DNA of 64,000 nt from Streptomyces iranensis (GCF_017874715.1 NZ_JAGGLR010000023.1:1-64000); one strand, 5' to 3'; positions 51,528 to 60,289 are shown, counted from the stretch's first letter. Program-made: numbers and translations. The notes: generated by a model not told the origin, from the sequence alone.

Positions 51528-52586
51528 TCACAAGGCGCGGTGGTACTGATTCGGCCAGGACGACGGGTCGTCGCGCCGGTGGTTCAGGACGAGGTACGGA
51601 TCGCGCAGCAGAGCCCGCCCCATCAGCACCGCGTCGGCCTGGCCCTTGGCCACGACTTCGTCGGCCAGTGTTATGTCGCCGATCTGTCCAACCGGGGCGA
51701 CGGGGAGTCCCGAGGCTTGCTTGAGTGTGTCGGCGAACTCGACGTGCACTCCTTCCCGTGCCGGCGGCCGGGCCCGCATGTCCTGCACCAGCACACCGGA
51801 GGTGACGTCGAGGAGATCGATGCCCACGGCGGCGAGTTCCTTGGCGAATGCCGCCGCCTCGTCGACGGAGACACCCCCGTCGACCCAGTCCGTGGCCGTT
51901 ATGCGGACGAAGACGGGCTTCTGCGCCGGGAACGCCTGCCGGACAGCTCGCGCCACGCGCAAAGGAAAGCGCATCCGGTTCTCGAGGCTTCCGCCGTACT
52001 CGTCCGCCCGGTTATTGGAGAGGGGGGACAGGAACGCATGGAGGATGTATCCGTGCGACGCCTGGATCTCGACCACCTGGTACCCCGCCAGGTGAGCCAT
52101 CTCGGCCGCGTGACCGAAGTCCTCCACGACCTCGTCGATATCGGCGTGGCCGACTTCGCGGGGGGTGCTCAGGTTGCCGAAGGGGACGGCCGACGGTGCG
52201 ATCGTCTCCCAGCCGCCTTCGGCCGCGCTCACGGGGTCGTTCTGCCCCAGCCCGGTCCAGGGAAGCCGGTGCGATCCCTTGCGGCCCGCGGCCTGCAGCT
52301 GGATCGCGGGGACCGCACCTTGCCCGGAGATGAACGAGGTCAGACGGCGGTGCGCGACGGCCTGCCCTTCATCCCAGATTCCGAGGTCCGCCGCAGTGCA
52401 CCGGTGCGATGCCCCGACCGCTGTGGCTTCGATCATGATCAGCCCGGCTCCTCCGACCGCTCGCGCACCGTAGTGCACGAGATGCCAGTCGGTCGGCTTC
52501 CCGTCCGCTCCCGCGGAGTACTGAGCCATCGGGGACATCCACACACGGTTGGCGACCGTGACATCCCGTAGTTGCAGAGGGCTCAT
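51528..52586 (-). CDS. Old Yellow Enzyme-family NADH:flavin oxidoreductase (YqjM-like)
   Basis: 352 residues from ATG 52586, chosen because the family starts just before PLQLRDVTVANRVWMSPMAQ; ATG 52646 gives 20 more residues. The FMN barrel shows GLIMIEATAV, HGYILHAFLSPLSNNRADEY and VGQIGDITLADEVV, and catalytic residues are in EIQASHGY. Family members reduce activated alkenes with NADPH. It is divergent from a TetR gene with palindromic DNA between, which suggests a xenobiotic or electrophile response. Confidence 0.93.
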   Translation of the reverse strand: MSPLQLRDVTVANRVWMSPMAQYSAGADGKPTDWHLVHYGARAVGGAGLIMIEATAVGASHRCTAADLGIWDEGQAVAHRRLTSFISGQGAVPAIQLQAAGRKGSHRLPWTGLGQNDPVSAAEGGWETIAPSAVPFGNLSTPREVGHADIDEVVEDFGHAAEMAHLAGYQVVEIQASHGYILHAFLSPLSNNRADEYGGSLENRMRFPLRVARAVRQAFPAQKPVFVRITATDWVDGGVSVDEAAAFAKELAAVGIDLLDVTSGVLVQDMRARPPAREGVHVEFADTLKQASGLPVAPVGQIGDITLADEVVAKGQADAVLMGRALLRDPYLVLNHRRDDPSSWPNQYHRAL

Positions 52587-52686
52587 CACAGAGCCCGGAA
52601 AGGCCGCACTGGACACAGCTGAACTCACTTCCTGATCCACATACATCGCAGCGATCACTGCGTTAGCGACTTGAGCGTAGCACAAA

Positions 52687-52702
52687 CGCAGCGAACGCTG
52701 CG
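52687..52702. promoter_or_regulatory. Palindrome between Old Yellow Enzyme and TetR genes
   Basis: CGCAGCG-AA-CGCTGCG is a 7+2+7 inverted repeat. Related half sites, including CGCAGCG and CACTGCG, occur at 52646-52667, and outer TTAGCG/CGCTAA halves add symmetry. It is the likely TetR operator. Confidence 0.65.
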
Positions 52703-52736
52703 CTAAAAAGGCAGTGATCAATGCAATACTGGTCGC

Positions 52737-53303
52737 ATGCCTGCCACATCATCAGCGCGCCGCACCGACAGCCGGCCCGGTGGCCGCTCCGCCCGAGTCC
52801 GTGCGGCCGTCCACCAGGCCGTCAGGGAGCTGCTCACCGACGAGGCCGGCGAACTGACGATCCCCGTCGTGGCCACCCGCGCAGGCGTGCACGCCACCAC
52901 GGTCTATCGCCGCTGGGGCTCCGTCGGCGAACTGCTCGCCGACGTCGCGACCAGCCGCTTCTCCGGCGACATCGTGGTGCCGGACACCGGAAGCCTCCGC
53001 GGGGACCTGGAGCGGTACGCGTACGACCTCGCCAAGGACCTCTGCGACCCGGACACCCTCGCCTTGGTACGGGCCACCATCGGTATCGGCGGAGAACAAG
53101 GCGCCGCCGCATGCCGCGGGGAACGCCAGAGACAGCTCGAAGCCATCCTCGAACGGGAACAGGCACGAGGCACCCAGCCTCCATCCCTGGAACGCACCAC
53201 GGACGCTGTGCTCGCACCCCTCTACTACCGGGCTGTCTTCACCAACGACCCCCTCACCCCCGATTGGACACACAGCCTCGTGGCACACCTGCTGCCCGAC
53301 TGA
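52737..53303 (+). CDS. TetR-family regulator
   Basis: 188 residues from ATG 52737. HTH: VATRAGVHATTVYRRWGSVG; the C-terminal TetR_C domain includes FSGDIVVPDTGSLRGDLERY, a common AcrR-like pattern. It is divergent from the Old Yellow Enzyme-MFS-hydrolase genes and presumably their repressor. Confidence 0.92.
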   Translation: MPATSSARRTDSRPGGRSARVRAAVHQAVRELLTDEAGELTIPVVATRAGVHATTVYRRWGSVGELLADVATSRFSGDIVVPDTGSLRGDLERYAYDLAKDLCDPDTLALVRATIGIGGEQGAAACRGERQRQLEAILEREQARGTQPPSLERTTDAVLAPLYYRAVFTNDPLTPDWTHSLVAHLLPD

Positions 53304-53352
53304 CAAGGGCAACGCCCCGGCTGCGGGCATGACCTGCACACCGTCCGAGGTC

Positions 53353-53371
53353 CGGGCGGCTTGGCCGCCCG
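53353..53371. terminator. Hairpin between convergent TetR and GntR genes
   Basis: CGGGCGGC-TTG-GCCGCCCG is a perfect 8-base stem with a 3-base loop, placed between the two convergent stops. It is a probable bidirectional terminator. Confidence 0.55.
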
Positions 53372-53396
53372 CACCACCGGCCATGGGTCATACGGT

Positions 53397-54053
53397 TCAG
53401 TCGGTGAGGATGCGGGTCAGCGTCTTCAGCGCGCGGTCCCGGTGCGCGTCGAGCCCCGCGATCACCTCGTCCACCGCCTTGCGCCGCACCGCGCCGAGGA
53501 TCTCGTCGTGGGCCTCGACCGCGTGCTCCCGCTCTTCCGGCGAGTTGTAGTACATCGCGCGGTAGGGCTCGGTGGAGTCCCACAGAAGCCGGATCAGGCG
53601 TACCGCGTGCGGTTGGTCCGCGGACTCCAGGATGCCGAAATGGAACCGGCGGTTTGCCTCCAGCTCCGCGGCGACGTCGCCGCGCCGGGCGGCCTCGGCG
53701 CAGTCACGGGCGGCGAGGGCGATCCGTTCGACGGCGTCCTCGTCGAGTGCGGGCAGGGCCTGGCGCACCGCGCGCTCCTCCAGCAGTTGTCGCAGCGCGT
53801 AGATCTCCTGAAGGTCCGCCACGTGCAGCTCGGTGATGAAGTAGCCGCGCCGTGGCCGATAGACGACCTGCCCCTCCTGTTCCAGGGCTCGCAGCGCCTC
53901 GCGGACCGGGGCGAGACTTACCCCGAGGCGTTCGGCGATCTCCTCCTGCAAGATCCGCTGCCCCGGCCGGTAGCGGCCGGAAACGATCGCCCGTCGCAGC
54001 GCCTCGAGGGCGTGCTGGGCCATCGTTCCCGGTCCGCTCTGGTGTGTCGTCAT
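53397..54053 (-). CDS. GntR-family (FadR/FCD) regulator
   Basis: 218 residues. The winged helix (ALEALRRAIVSGRYRPGQRI, then AERLGVSLAPVREALRALEQ) is followed by an all-helical FCD domain with metal-type residues (EANRRFHFGILES, VEAHDEILGAV). FCD proteins sense small acids. It lies 24 bases below the acyl-CoA dehydrogenase gene on the same strand and is likely to regulate the glutaryl-CoA dehydrogenase/CoA-transferase pair through the palindrome at 55316-55331. Confidence 0.92.
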   Translation of the reverse strand: MTTHQSGPGTMAQHALEALRRAIVSGRYRPGQRILQEEIAERLGVSLAPVREALRALEQEGQVVYRPRRGYFITELHVADLQEIYALRQLLEERAVRQALPALDEDAVERIALAARDCAEAARRGDVAAELEANRRFHFGILESADQPHAVRLIRLLWDSTEPYRAMYYNSPEEREHAVEAHDEILGAVRRKAVDEVIAGLDAHRDRALKTLTRILTD

Positions 54054-54077
54054 CGTCCCGACTCTAGCGGTGACGGT

Positions 54078-55250
54078 TCACCGGAACGCGTCGATCCCGG
54101 TCAGCGCGGACCCGATGACCAGCGCGTGCACATCCGCGGTGCCCTCGTAGGTGACCACCGACTCGAGATTGGCCATGTGCCGCATCACCGGATACTCCAG
54201 GGTGATCCCATTGGCGCCCAGCACCTGCCGGGCCGTACGGGCCACGTCCAGGGCGGCGTCGACGTTGCCAAGCTTGCCCATGCTCACCTGCTCGGGCCGC
54301 AGCCGGCCGGCGTCCTTGAGCCGGCCCAGGTGCAGTGCCAGCAGGGTCGCCCGGTTGACCTCCAGCGCCATCCGGGCAAGCTTCTGCTGCTGGATCTGGA
54401 AGCCCCCGATCGGCTTGCCGAACTGCGTCCGGGTCGTGCCGTAGTCGACGGCGGCCGCCAGACAGGCGCGCGCGGCTCCGGCCGCGCCCCAGACGATCCC
54501 GAAACGGGCCTCGTTCAGGCACGACAGCGGACCGCGCAGGGAGGTGGCGCCGGGCAGCGTCGCCGAGGACGGAAGCCGGACCTCGTCCAGGACCAGCTCC
54601 GAGGTGGTCGACGCGCGCAGTGACAGCTTCTTGTGGATGTCGTGGGCCGAGAAGCCCTTGGTGCCCTTGGGCACCAAGAAGCCGCGGACGCCCTCCTCGG
54701 TGCGCGCCCAGACCACCGCCACATCGGCCGTCGAACCGTTGGTGATCCACATCTTCCGGCCGCTCAGGATCCAGTCGTCGCCGTCCCGCCGGGCGTAGGT
54801 CCGCATGGAGCCCGGGTCCGATCCCGAGTCCGGTTCGGTCAGGCCGAAGCATCCGATGGCCTCACCGGCCGCCATCCGCGGCAGCCACTGGTGCTTCTGC
54901 TCCTCCGAGCCCCACCGGTGAATGGCGAACATGGCCAGCGAGCCCTGCACCGACACCAGGCTGCGCAGGCCGCTGTCGCCGGCCTCCAGCTCCAGGCACG
55001 CCAGCCCGTAGGCGGTGGCGCTCGTCCCCGCGCATCCATAGCCCTCGAGGTGCATTCCCAGCACCCCCAACCTGCCCAGCTCCCCCACCAGTTCCCGGGG
55101 CAGCCGCCCCTGGTCGAACCAGTCCCCGATCCCGGGAAGCACCCGGTCGCGGACGAACGCCCGGACGGTGTCGCGGATGTCGCGCTCCTCATCGGAGAGG
55201 ACGTGGTCGACGGAGAGAAAGTCCAGTGGAGCTGCTGCCGAAGTGGTCAT
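54078..55250 (-). CDS. Glutaryl-CoA dehydrogenase-like acyl-CoA dehydrogenase
   Basis: 390 residues from ATG 55250 (GAGGAG upstream). FAD motifs: CFGLTEPDSGSDPGSMRT, WITNGSTADVAVVWAR and FGKPIGGFQIQQQKLARM. The catalytic glutamate is in VVTYEGTADVHALVIG, the arrangement of GcdH, which oxidises and decarboxylates glutaryl-CoA to crotonyl-CoA. It is divergent from a CoA-transferase that could activate glutarate. Confidence 0.9.
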   Translation of the reverse strand: MTTSAAAPLDFLSVDHVLSDEERDIRDTVRAFVRDRVLPGIGDWFDQGRLPRELVGELGRLGVLGMHLEGYGCAGTSATAYGLACLELEAGDSGLRSLVSVQGSLAMFAIHRWGSEEQKHQWLPRMAAGEAIGCFGLTEPDSGSDPGSMRTYARRDGDDWILSGRKMWITNGSTADVAVVWARTEEGVRGFLVPKGTKGFSAHDIHKKLSLRASTTSELVLDEVRLPSSATLPGATSLRGPLSCLNEARFGIVWGAAGAARACLAAAVDYGTTRTQFGKPIGGFQIQQQKLARMALEVNRATLLALHLGRLKDAGRLRPEQVSMGKLGNVDAALDVARTARQVLGANGITLEYPVMRHMANLESVVTYEGTADVHALVIGSALTGIDAFR

Positions 55251-55315
55251 CGTCGACTCTCCTCTTGTTCTCGGAGCCTTGTTCCCGGCGTCGCGGGCCC
55301 CTAGTCTTCGAATCT

Positions 55316-55331
55316 CGATTTTCGAAAATCG
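55316..55331. promoter_or_regulatory. GntR-type operator between dehydrogenase and CoA-transferase
   Basis: CGATTTTCGAAAATCG is a perfect 16-base palindrome with weaker symmetry beyond (ATCT/GATG). It lies 18 bases before the CoA-transferase ATG, in a divergent gap, and is A/T-rich against the background. Confidence 0.75.
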
Positions 55332-55349
55332 ATGATTGGAGGCTCGCAG

Positions 55350-56486
55350 ATGACCACCGCTCTTGGCAACCTTCGGGTACTGGACTTCGCCCGCGTCCTG
55401 GCCGGCCCCTTCGCGACGATGCTCCTCGCCGACCTGGGCGCCACCGTCACGAAGGTCGAGCGCCCGGGGACCGGCGACGACACCCGCGCCTGGGGGCCGC
55501 CCCACGACCAGCACGACCAGGCCACCTACTTCCAGGCCGTCAACCGCAACAAGGACACGATCGCGCTCGATCTGTCCGATCCGCGCGATCGCGCCGAGGC
55601 GCGGCGGCTGGCCCTGTCCGCCGATGTGGTCGTCGAGAACTTCCGGCCCGGACTGATGGCGGAGTTCGGCCTCGACCACGAGCAGCTCCGGGCCGGGAAC
55701 CCGGGCCTGATCTACTGCTCGATCACCGGCTTCGGACGCGGCCCCGGCGCCCGGCTGCCCGGCTACGACCTGCTCGTTCAGGCGCTCGGCGGGCTGATGA
55801 GCATCACCGGGGAGCCCGCCGGCGAACCCCAGAAGGTCGGTGTGGCCGTGGTCGACGTGCTCGCCGGACTGTTCGCCACCACGGGCATCCTCACCGCGCT
55901 CCATCACCGGACCCGCACCGGCGAGGGCCAGCGGGTGGACATCGACCTGCTGTCGTGCCTGCTCGCCGGGCTGGCCAACCAGGCCAGCGCCTACACCTCC
56001 GGCGGTGTCGTGCCCACCCGGATGGGCAACCAGCACCCCAGCATCGCGCCCTACGAACCGCTCCCGTGCTCCGACGGCGAGCTGGTGCTCGCCGTGGGCA
56101 ACGACCGCCAGTTCACCGACCTCTGCCGGGTGCTGGGCGCCCCGCACCTGGCCGCCGATGAGCGGTACGCCACCAACACGGCCCGGGTGCGGCACCGGGG
56201 TCAGTTGCGCACGGAGCTGATAAGCCTGCTCGCGGCCAGGCGGGCCGAGGACTGGGCAGAGGAGCTGACCCGCGCGCGTGTGCCCGCCGGAATCGTCAAT
56301 GACATCGCCGGCGCCTTCGCGCTCGCCACCGACCTCGGGCTCGCCCCGACCGTGGAGCTTCCCCGCGCCGACGGCAGCGCCGTGACCCTGTGCCGCAACC
56401 CGATCGGGCTCTCCGCGACACCGCCGGTCTACCGGTCCGCGCCGCCGCCGCTGCCGCTGCCGCTGCCGCGCCACCGGAACACCTGA
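55350..56486 (+). CDS. CaiB/BaiF family III CoA-transferase
   Basis: 378 residues from ATG 55350 with GGAGG 7 bases upstream. N-terminal VLDFARVLAGPFATMLLADL and VTKVERPGTGDDTR, then FQAVNRNKDTIALDLSD. The catalytic Asp is in VGVAVVDVLAGLFA. Next to glutaryl-CoA dehydrogenase it is best read as succinyl-CoA:glutarate CoA-transferase (inference). The last 20 residues are proline/leucine repeats. Confidence 0.93.
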   Translation: MTTALGNLRVLDFARVLAGPFATMLLADLGATVTKVERPGTGDDTRAWGPPHDQHDQATYFQAVNRNKDTIALDLSDPRDRAEARRLALSADVVVENFRPGLMAEFGLDHEQLRAGNPGLIYCSITGFGRGPGARLPGYDLLVQALGGLMSITGEPAGEPQKVGVAVVDVLAGLFATTGILTALHHRTRTGEGQRVDIDLLSCLLAGLANQASAYTSGGVVPTRMGNQHPSIAPYEPLPCSDGELVLAVGNDRQFTDLCRVLGAPHLAADERYATNTARVRHRGQLRTELISLLAARRAEDWAEELTRARVPAGIVNDIAGAFALATDLGLAPTVELPRADGSAVTLCRNPIGLSATPPVYRSAPPPLPLPLPRHRNT

Positions 56487-56505
56487 CCCACCGCGCCCGC
56501 GGTCA

Positions 56506-56817
56506 TCAGCCGTCGCCGTCCACGAGCACGGACTTCGGCGTCCGGCCGATCGGCAGGCTCAACACCTCCTCGCCGGTCCGGACCGTGAGCAACAGCTCGC
56601 ATCGCCACTGCGGCGACACCTCCGGCCGATGACTGAGCCGATGCTCCAGTCCCGGGAACAGATAGTGCACCGCCGCGACCGCCGCTCGCTCCCGCAGCCA
56701 GTCGACCGGCAGCCGCTGGCTGAAGCCCAACCGCGCCGCTTCCTCCTCCAAAAGCAGGAGCCGCTCGGTGTCGACGTCCCTGATGCGTTCATCCACCGCC
56801 GGCACAGCGCATCTCAT
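56506..56817 (-). CDS. Hypothetical protein
   Basis: 103 residues. The helical sequence VDTERLLLLEEEAARLGF then LPVDWLRERAAVAAVHYLFP, and a beta-like end (CELLLTVRTGEEVLSLPIGR), look like real coding sequence. There is no known family. It starts 8 bases below the reductase stop on the same strand, without a clear RBS, so translation is probably coupled. It is convergent with the CoA-transferase gene. Confidence 0.6.
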   Translation of the reverse strand: MRCAVPAVDERIRDVDTERLLLLEEEAARLGFSQRLPVDWLRERAAVAAVHYLFPGLEHRLSHRPEVSPQWRCELLLTVRTGEEVLSLPIGRTPKSVLVDGDG

Positions 56818-56825
56818 TCATCGAG

Positions 56826-57854
56826 TCAGCCGAGGCTGACGAGCGTCTTTCCAGCCGTTCGGCCGGCGATCATCTCCGTCAGCGCATGCGGAGCCGACTC
56901 CAGACCCGTGAAAACGGTCTCGCGACAATCCAGCTCGCCGCTGCGAAGCCACCCGGTCATCTGGCGTCGCATCTGCCCCATGAGACGCAGGTTGCTGCTC
57001 CCGCGGAACCCACGAAGGGTCAGGTCCTTGGACACCGCGAGGAAGAGGTTCCGCGGCCCGGCCGAGCCGGACTCGTACTCCGAGATCGAGCCGCACATCG
57101 CTACGCGCCCGCCCCTCCTCAGATGTGACAGGGCGGCCTCGAGGTGGGTCCCCCCGACGGAGTCGAAATAGACGTCGATTCCGTCGGGCGCGATATCGCC
57201 CAGCCTTGCCCCGATGTTCCCCGCCCGGTAGTTGAAGGCGTCGGCGCCCAAGCGGTCGCGCAGCCAGTCGACCTTGTCGTCGGTGCCCGCGCTGGCCACT
57301 ACCCGGTTGCCCATGAGCCGTGCGATCTGCACGGCCAAGCTGCCCACCGCCCCCGCAGCAGCCGAGACCCAGACCGTTTCCCCACCTCGTAGCGCGTCAA
57401 CGACGTGCAGACCGGCGTAGGCCGTCAAACCCATACCGCCCAGCGGGCCGAGATACCACTGCGGCTCGCATTCATCCACGTCCAGGCGTGTCAGGGTGCC
57501 GAGTCCGCCGAGCTGCTCGGCACCCGCCTCCACGACGGCGTACTCGCGCCAGCCCTGGGCGTGCCACACCACGTCACCCGGGGCGAAGCCCTCGGCCCGG
57601 GACTCCACCACCTCCCCCACTGTCATGATGCCGTCCATGGCGCGGCCGAGAGCGAAGGCGGCGAAATAGCCGGAGGGCGCGTCGGGACGTAGCCGCAGCC
57701 GAAGGCCGGGGTCCACCGATGTCCACGTGTTGCGTACGAGCACCTGCCCCGGCCCGGGGCGGGGCACAGGGACCTCGACCACCTCGAAGTCGTCCGGGCT
57801 GACGCTGCCGACCGGGTACGTCCTGACCCGGATCTCCCGTCCAGTCCGCATCAT
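56826..57854 (-). CDS. NADPH-dependent medium-chain reductase (PGR/curcumin-reductase-like)
   Basis: 342 residues from ATG 57854 (AAGGTGG upstream). Motifs: PGQVLVRNTWTSVDPGLRLR, GPLGGMGLTAYAGL, the nucleotide loop WVSAAAGAVGSLAVQIARLM and VYFDSVGGTHLEAAL. This is the zinc-free MDR subgroup that reduces alkenes of enones and leukotrienes. The regulator is unknown; an imperfect repeat ACTGA-TCAGT (57953-57969) upstream may be an operator. Confidence 0.92.
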   Translation of the reverse strand: MMRTGREIRVRTYPVGSVSPDDFEVVEVPVPRPGPGQVLVRNTWTSVDPGLRLRLRPDAPSGYFAAFALGRAMDGIMTVGEVVESRAEGFAPGDVVWHAQGWREYAVVEAGAEQLGGLGTLTRLDVDECEPQWYLGPLGGMGLTAYAGLHVVDALRGGETVWVSAAAGAVGSLAVQIARLMGNRVVASAGTDDKVDWLRDRLGADAFNYRAGNIGARLGDIAPDGIDVYFDSVGGTHLEAALSHLRRGGRVAMCGSISEYESGSAGPRNLFLAVSKDLTLRGFRGSSNLRLMGQMRRQMTGWLRSGELDCRETVFTGLESAPHALTEMIAGRTAGKTLVSLG

Positions 57855-58220
57855 GCCGGTACCACCTTGATCCGATCGAGGTACATGGCGTGCTCTCCGG
57901 AGTGGATCAGCACGCCGGAAGCGAGGGGTCGTGCATCGGCGGCGAGGACCATACTGAACCAATATCAGTTTAGCTTGACCAACGCAACGGCAAGGCGTGT
58001 CTACACGGCCCGCGGGCACGGGGGTGATCCTTCCGGAGGTGCGGTGGTACGACCGGCCCGGACAGCCGTACGCCGCCCACCGGTCGCAGTCGTCCGGCAC
58101 GGCCCGGAAGGCGATCATGCCGTTGGACCCGCGCGCCGGATCGCGCATGAAAGACAGGGTTTGAACTAACTTCAATTCTACGGGGAGCGTACTGCCCCGA
58201 ACGGAAGAGACGCAAGGCTC
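57855..58220. other. Intergenic interval upstream of the reductase
   Basis: No convincing gene. It contains the putative reductase promoter and operator near 57953-57975 (ACTGA-N7-TCAGT in an A/T-rich patch). A minus-frame translation with GMIAFRAVPDDCDRWAAYG has no start with an RBS. Confidence 0.45.
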
Positions 58221-58394
58221 GTGACGGACATTGCGGTCGGCCGCCCGCCGCGGGGGCCGCACCGGCTCGAGCGCGAGGAGTGCCCTCGCTGTCCTCGCCC
58301 ACGACGTTGGCTCCTCCGACATTGCGGACACGACCTATGGCGCAGTGTTCGAGCCCTGTGGGATCTAGATAACATCTGGCCAAACGCCAGGTGA
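58221..58394 (+). CDS. Possible small zinc-ribbon-like protein (57 residues)
   Basis: GTG 58221 with AAGG close upstream. The product contains ECPRCPRPRRWLLRHCGHDL, a C-x2-C and C-G-H arrangement that could bind zinc, and a tryptophan-rich C-terminus (RSVRALWDLDNIWPNAR). It is too short for family assignment and ends 36 bases before the next coding start. It could be spurious. Confidence 0.35.
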   Translation: MTDIAVGRPPRGPHRLEREECPRCPRPRRWLLRHCGHDLWRSVRALWDLDNIWPNAR

Positions 58395-58430
58395 GGCGGA
58401 TTGATCCAGCCAAGGGGAAATGGGCCAACG

Positions 58431-59099
58431 GTGGTGACAGGTGGGGCGGTAGCACGCGTGCGGGTACCAGTCGGCGAGGACGCCGGACGGTGGGTCACCC
58501 GTGCGGGCTGCCGACGGGTCTTGCTCGTCGTACACAACGTGACGTCTGCGACACGCCTGTTGGATGTACTTCCCCTGTTCCACGATGACATTCGTGTGCA
58601 GCTGTTCGCCACATGCACCGGGTCTTCCCCGTTTCTGGCCGGGGTGCCCGAGCTCTTGGCGGGGGCGGGGCTGCCGATACTCCCCTGGACACAGGCCAAG
58701 GACACGACGTTCGACTTGGCGTTGGCCGCCAGCTATGGCGGCGAACTGGGGCAAATACGGGCGAAATTGGCCGTATTGTCACACGGAATCGGCTACAATA
58801 AGAGGCTGGCCGCGCCGAGCGCCGAGCGCCGAGCGCCGAGCGCCGAGCGCCGAGCGCCGAGCGCCGAGCGCCGGTCTTCGGCCTGTCGCCGGAGTGGCTG
58901 CTGGAGGATGGGAGCCCACTCGCCACTGCCACGGTCCTGTCGCACCCCGAGCAGTTGGAGCGGCTGCGTTCCTCGTGCCCGGAGGTTGTTCCCACCGCCG
59001 TGCTCGCGGGGGATCCGTGCTTCGACCGCATCCTCGCCGCTCTTCCTCAGCGTGACCGCTTCCGCCGGGCCCTGGGTGTGGGCCCGGGGCAGCGGCTGA
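58431..59099 (+). CDS. GT-B-like protein, 5' part (frame broken at tandem repeat)
   Basis: From GTG 58431 (58434 is also possible) this frame encodes the N-terminal half of a protein with a GT-B look: CRRVLLVVHNVTSATRLLDV, DDIRVQLFATCTGSSPFL, FDLALAASYGGELGQ, VLSHGIGYNKRL. It then enters an 8-copy 7-base repeat (AERRAPS). After the repeat the frame is wrong and makes 75 or so meaningless residues up to 59099. The real continuation is in the frame of the next entry. One more repeat unit, or two fewer, would join the two parts. In this state the gene gives a truncated product. Confidence 0.65.
   Translation: MVTGGAVARVRVPVGEDAGRWVTRAGCRRVLLVVHNVTSATRLLDVLPLFHDDIRVQLFATCTGSSPFLAGVPELLAGAGLPILPWTQAKDTTFDLALAASYGGELGQIRAKLAVLSHGIGYNKRLAAPSAERRAPSAERRAPSAERRSSACRRSGCWRMGAHSPLPRSCRTPSSWSGCVPRARRLFPPPCSRGIRASTASSPLFLSVTASAGPWVWARGSG
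58814..58869 (+). repeat. Eight tandem copies of a 7-base unit inside a gene
   Basis: Perfect copies of GCCGAGC run without variation for 56 bases. Because 7 is not a multiple of 3, gain or loss of a unit changes the reading frame. In all three frames the repeat reads the same heptapeptide cycle (AERRAPS), so no stop arises inside it. This is the signature of a slipped-strand switch. Confidence 0.95.
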
Positions 59100-60289
59100 T
59101 CGTCGTCAGCTCGACTTGGGCGACGCGTTCGCTGTTCGGTGGCGGCGGCGGTGCCGAGGCCGGAGGAACCGGACGGGCGGTGGCCGGCGGGGCAGATACG
59201 GACGATGTGCTGCCTTGGCTGTTGTCCCGCCTGGCCACGGAACTGCCGGCCGACGAGTACCGGAGCGCCGCCGTCCTGCATCCGAACATCTGGCACGGCC
59301 ATGGCCCCGGACAGGTCCGCGCCTGGCTGGACACCGCCCGCCGGGCCGGTCTGGAGGCGATCCCGCCACTCGAAGGATGGAGACAGGCGCTGATCGCGGC
59401 CGACTGTGTCCTGGGCGATCATTCCAGCGTCGCCTACTACGCGGCGTCCATCGACAGGCCCGTCCTCCTCGGTGCGTTTCCCCAGAAGGATCTGGACCCG
59501 CTCTCCCCTGTCGCCGCCCTCGGGCGGACCGCCCCTCTCCTGGTACGCGGCGAAAGCCTGCGCGCACAGATCGACCGGGCCATCGAGTGCCACGAGCAGA
59601 ATCGGTACAAGGAGCTGGCGGAGCAGGCCAGTTCGTCGCCGGGAGAGTCGGCCTCGCTCCTTCGGCGCCTGTTCTACGACCTCATGGGCATCTCGGAGCC
59701 CGAAGGCCGCTCTGCCCTGCTCGACCCACTACCCCTACCGCCCTATCTGCCGGCCCGCCGTACCGTGCCGGTCCGCGTACTCGCGCAGATGGTCAGGGCC
59801 GATCCCCCGGAAGTCGGGGTGGTGCGCCGCTGCGTGCCCGGCGACGAGCCCGACCCGTACGAGAACCTGACACACGAGGTCGACAGCGTCCACACGGTGG
59901 TCGACGAGGAGACACGGGAGAGCGGGCGGCTGCGGATCGCGGACATCGTCGTCCGGCGCGCGGCCGACGACGACCTTCGGCTCGGACCAGCCGGCGCTTG
60001 GACGTCGGAAGCGCTCGCGTGGTATCCGCACTGCGGGCTCGCCGCCTACATCGACGGCCCGGACCGCTGCGTCGTAGGCACCCGCGCCGGGGAGCTGGTG
60101 CGCCTGTCCGCCGCCACAGGTCCGGACGGACGACCCGACCTGTGCGATCCTGCCGCCTACGCCTCGGCTCTCTACGCCTGGATCGTGAGCGGGCGGACGC
60201 TGGAGCAGGCCGCCCCTGAGATCACCGTACGCACCGGCTCCACGGCACACCGGGTCACCATCGAACGCGTCAAGACGCCTTCGGCGTGA
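58955..60289 (+). CDS. GT-B-like protein, 3' part
   Basis: The frame is open from 58802 through the repeat to the stop at 60289; TTG 58955 is only a nominal start. Directly after the repeat it reads VFGLSPEWLLEDGSPLATAT, TVLSHPEQLERL, VLAGDPCFDRILAALPQRDR, RLIVVSSTWATRSLFG, AAVLHPNIWHGHGPGQVRAW and VLGDHSSVAYYAASIDRPVL. This is the C-terminal nucleotide-sugar-type domain of a GT-B or CDP-glycerol-transferase-like fold. The last 170 residues are an extra domain (HEVDSVHTVVDEETRESGRL). It makes sense only as the continuation of 58431-58813. Confidence 0.7.
   Translation: MERLRSSCPEVVPTAVLAGDPCFDRILAALPQRDRFRRALGVGPGQRLIVVSSTWATRSLFGGGGGAEAGGTGRAVAGGADTDDVLPWLLSRLATELPADEYRSAAVLHPNIWHGHGPGQVRAWLDTARRAGLEAIPPLEGWRQALIAADCVLGDHSSVAYYAASIDRPVLLGAFPQKDLDPLSPVAALGRTAPLLVRGESLRAQIDRAIECHEQNRYKELAEQASSSPGESASLLRRLFYDLMGISEPEGRSALLDPLPLPPYLPARRTVPVRVLAQMVRADPPEVGVVRRCVPGDEPDPYENLTHEVDSVHTVVDEETRESGRLRIADIVVRRAADDDLRLGPAGAWTSEALAWYPHCGLAAYIDGPDRCVVGTRAGELVRLSAATGPDGRPDLCDPAAYASALYAWIVSGRTLEQAAPEITVRTGSTAHRVTIERVKTPSA

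Noticed and set aside
58178..58705. A 175-codon minus-strand frame over the 5' part of the split gene
   Set aside because: Serine/arginine-rich shadow; the plus-strand frame has the recognisable motifs.
58814..58869. CRISPR array
   Set aside because: The units are 7 bases with no spacers and lie inside a coding sequence.
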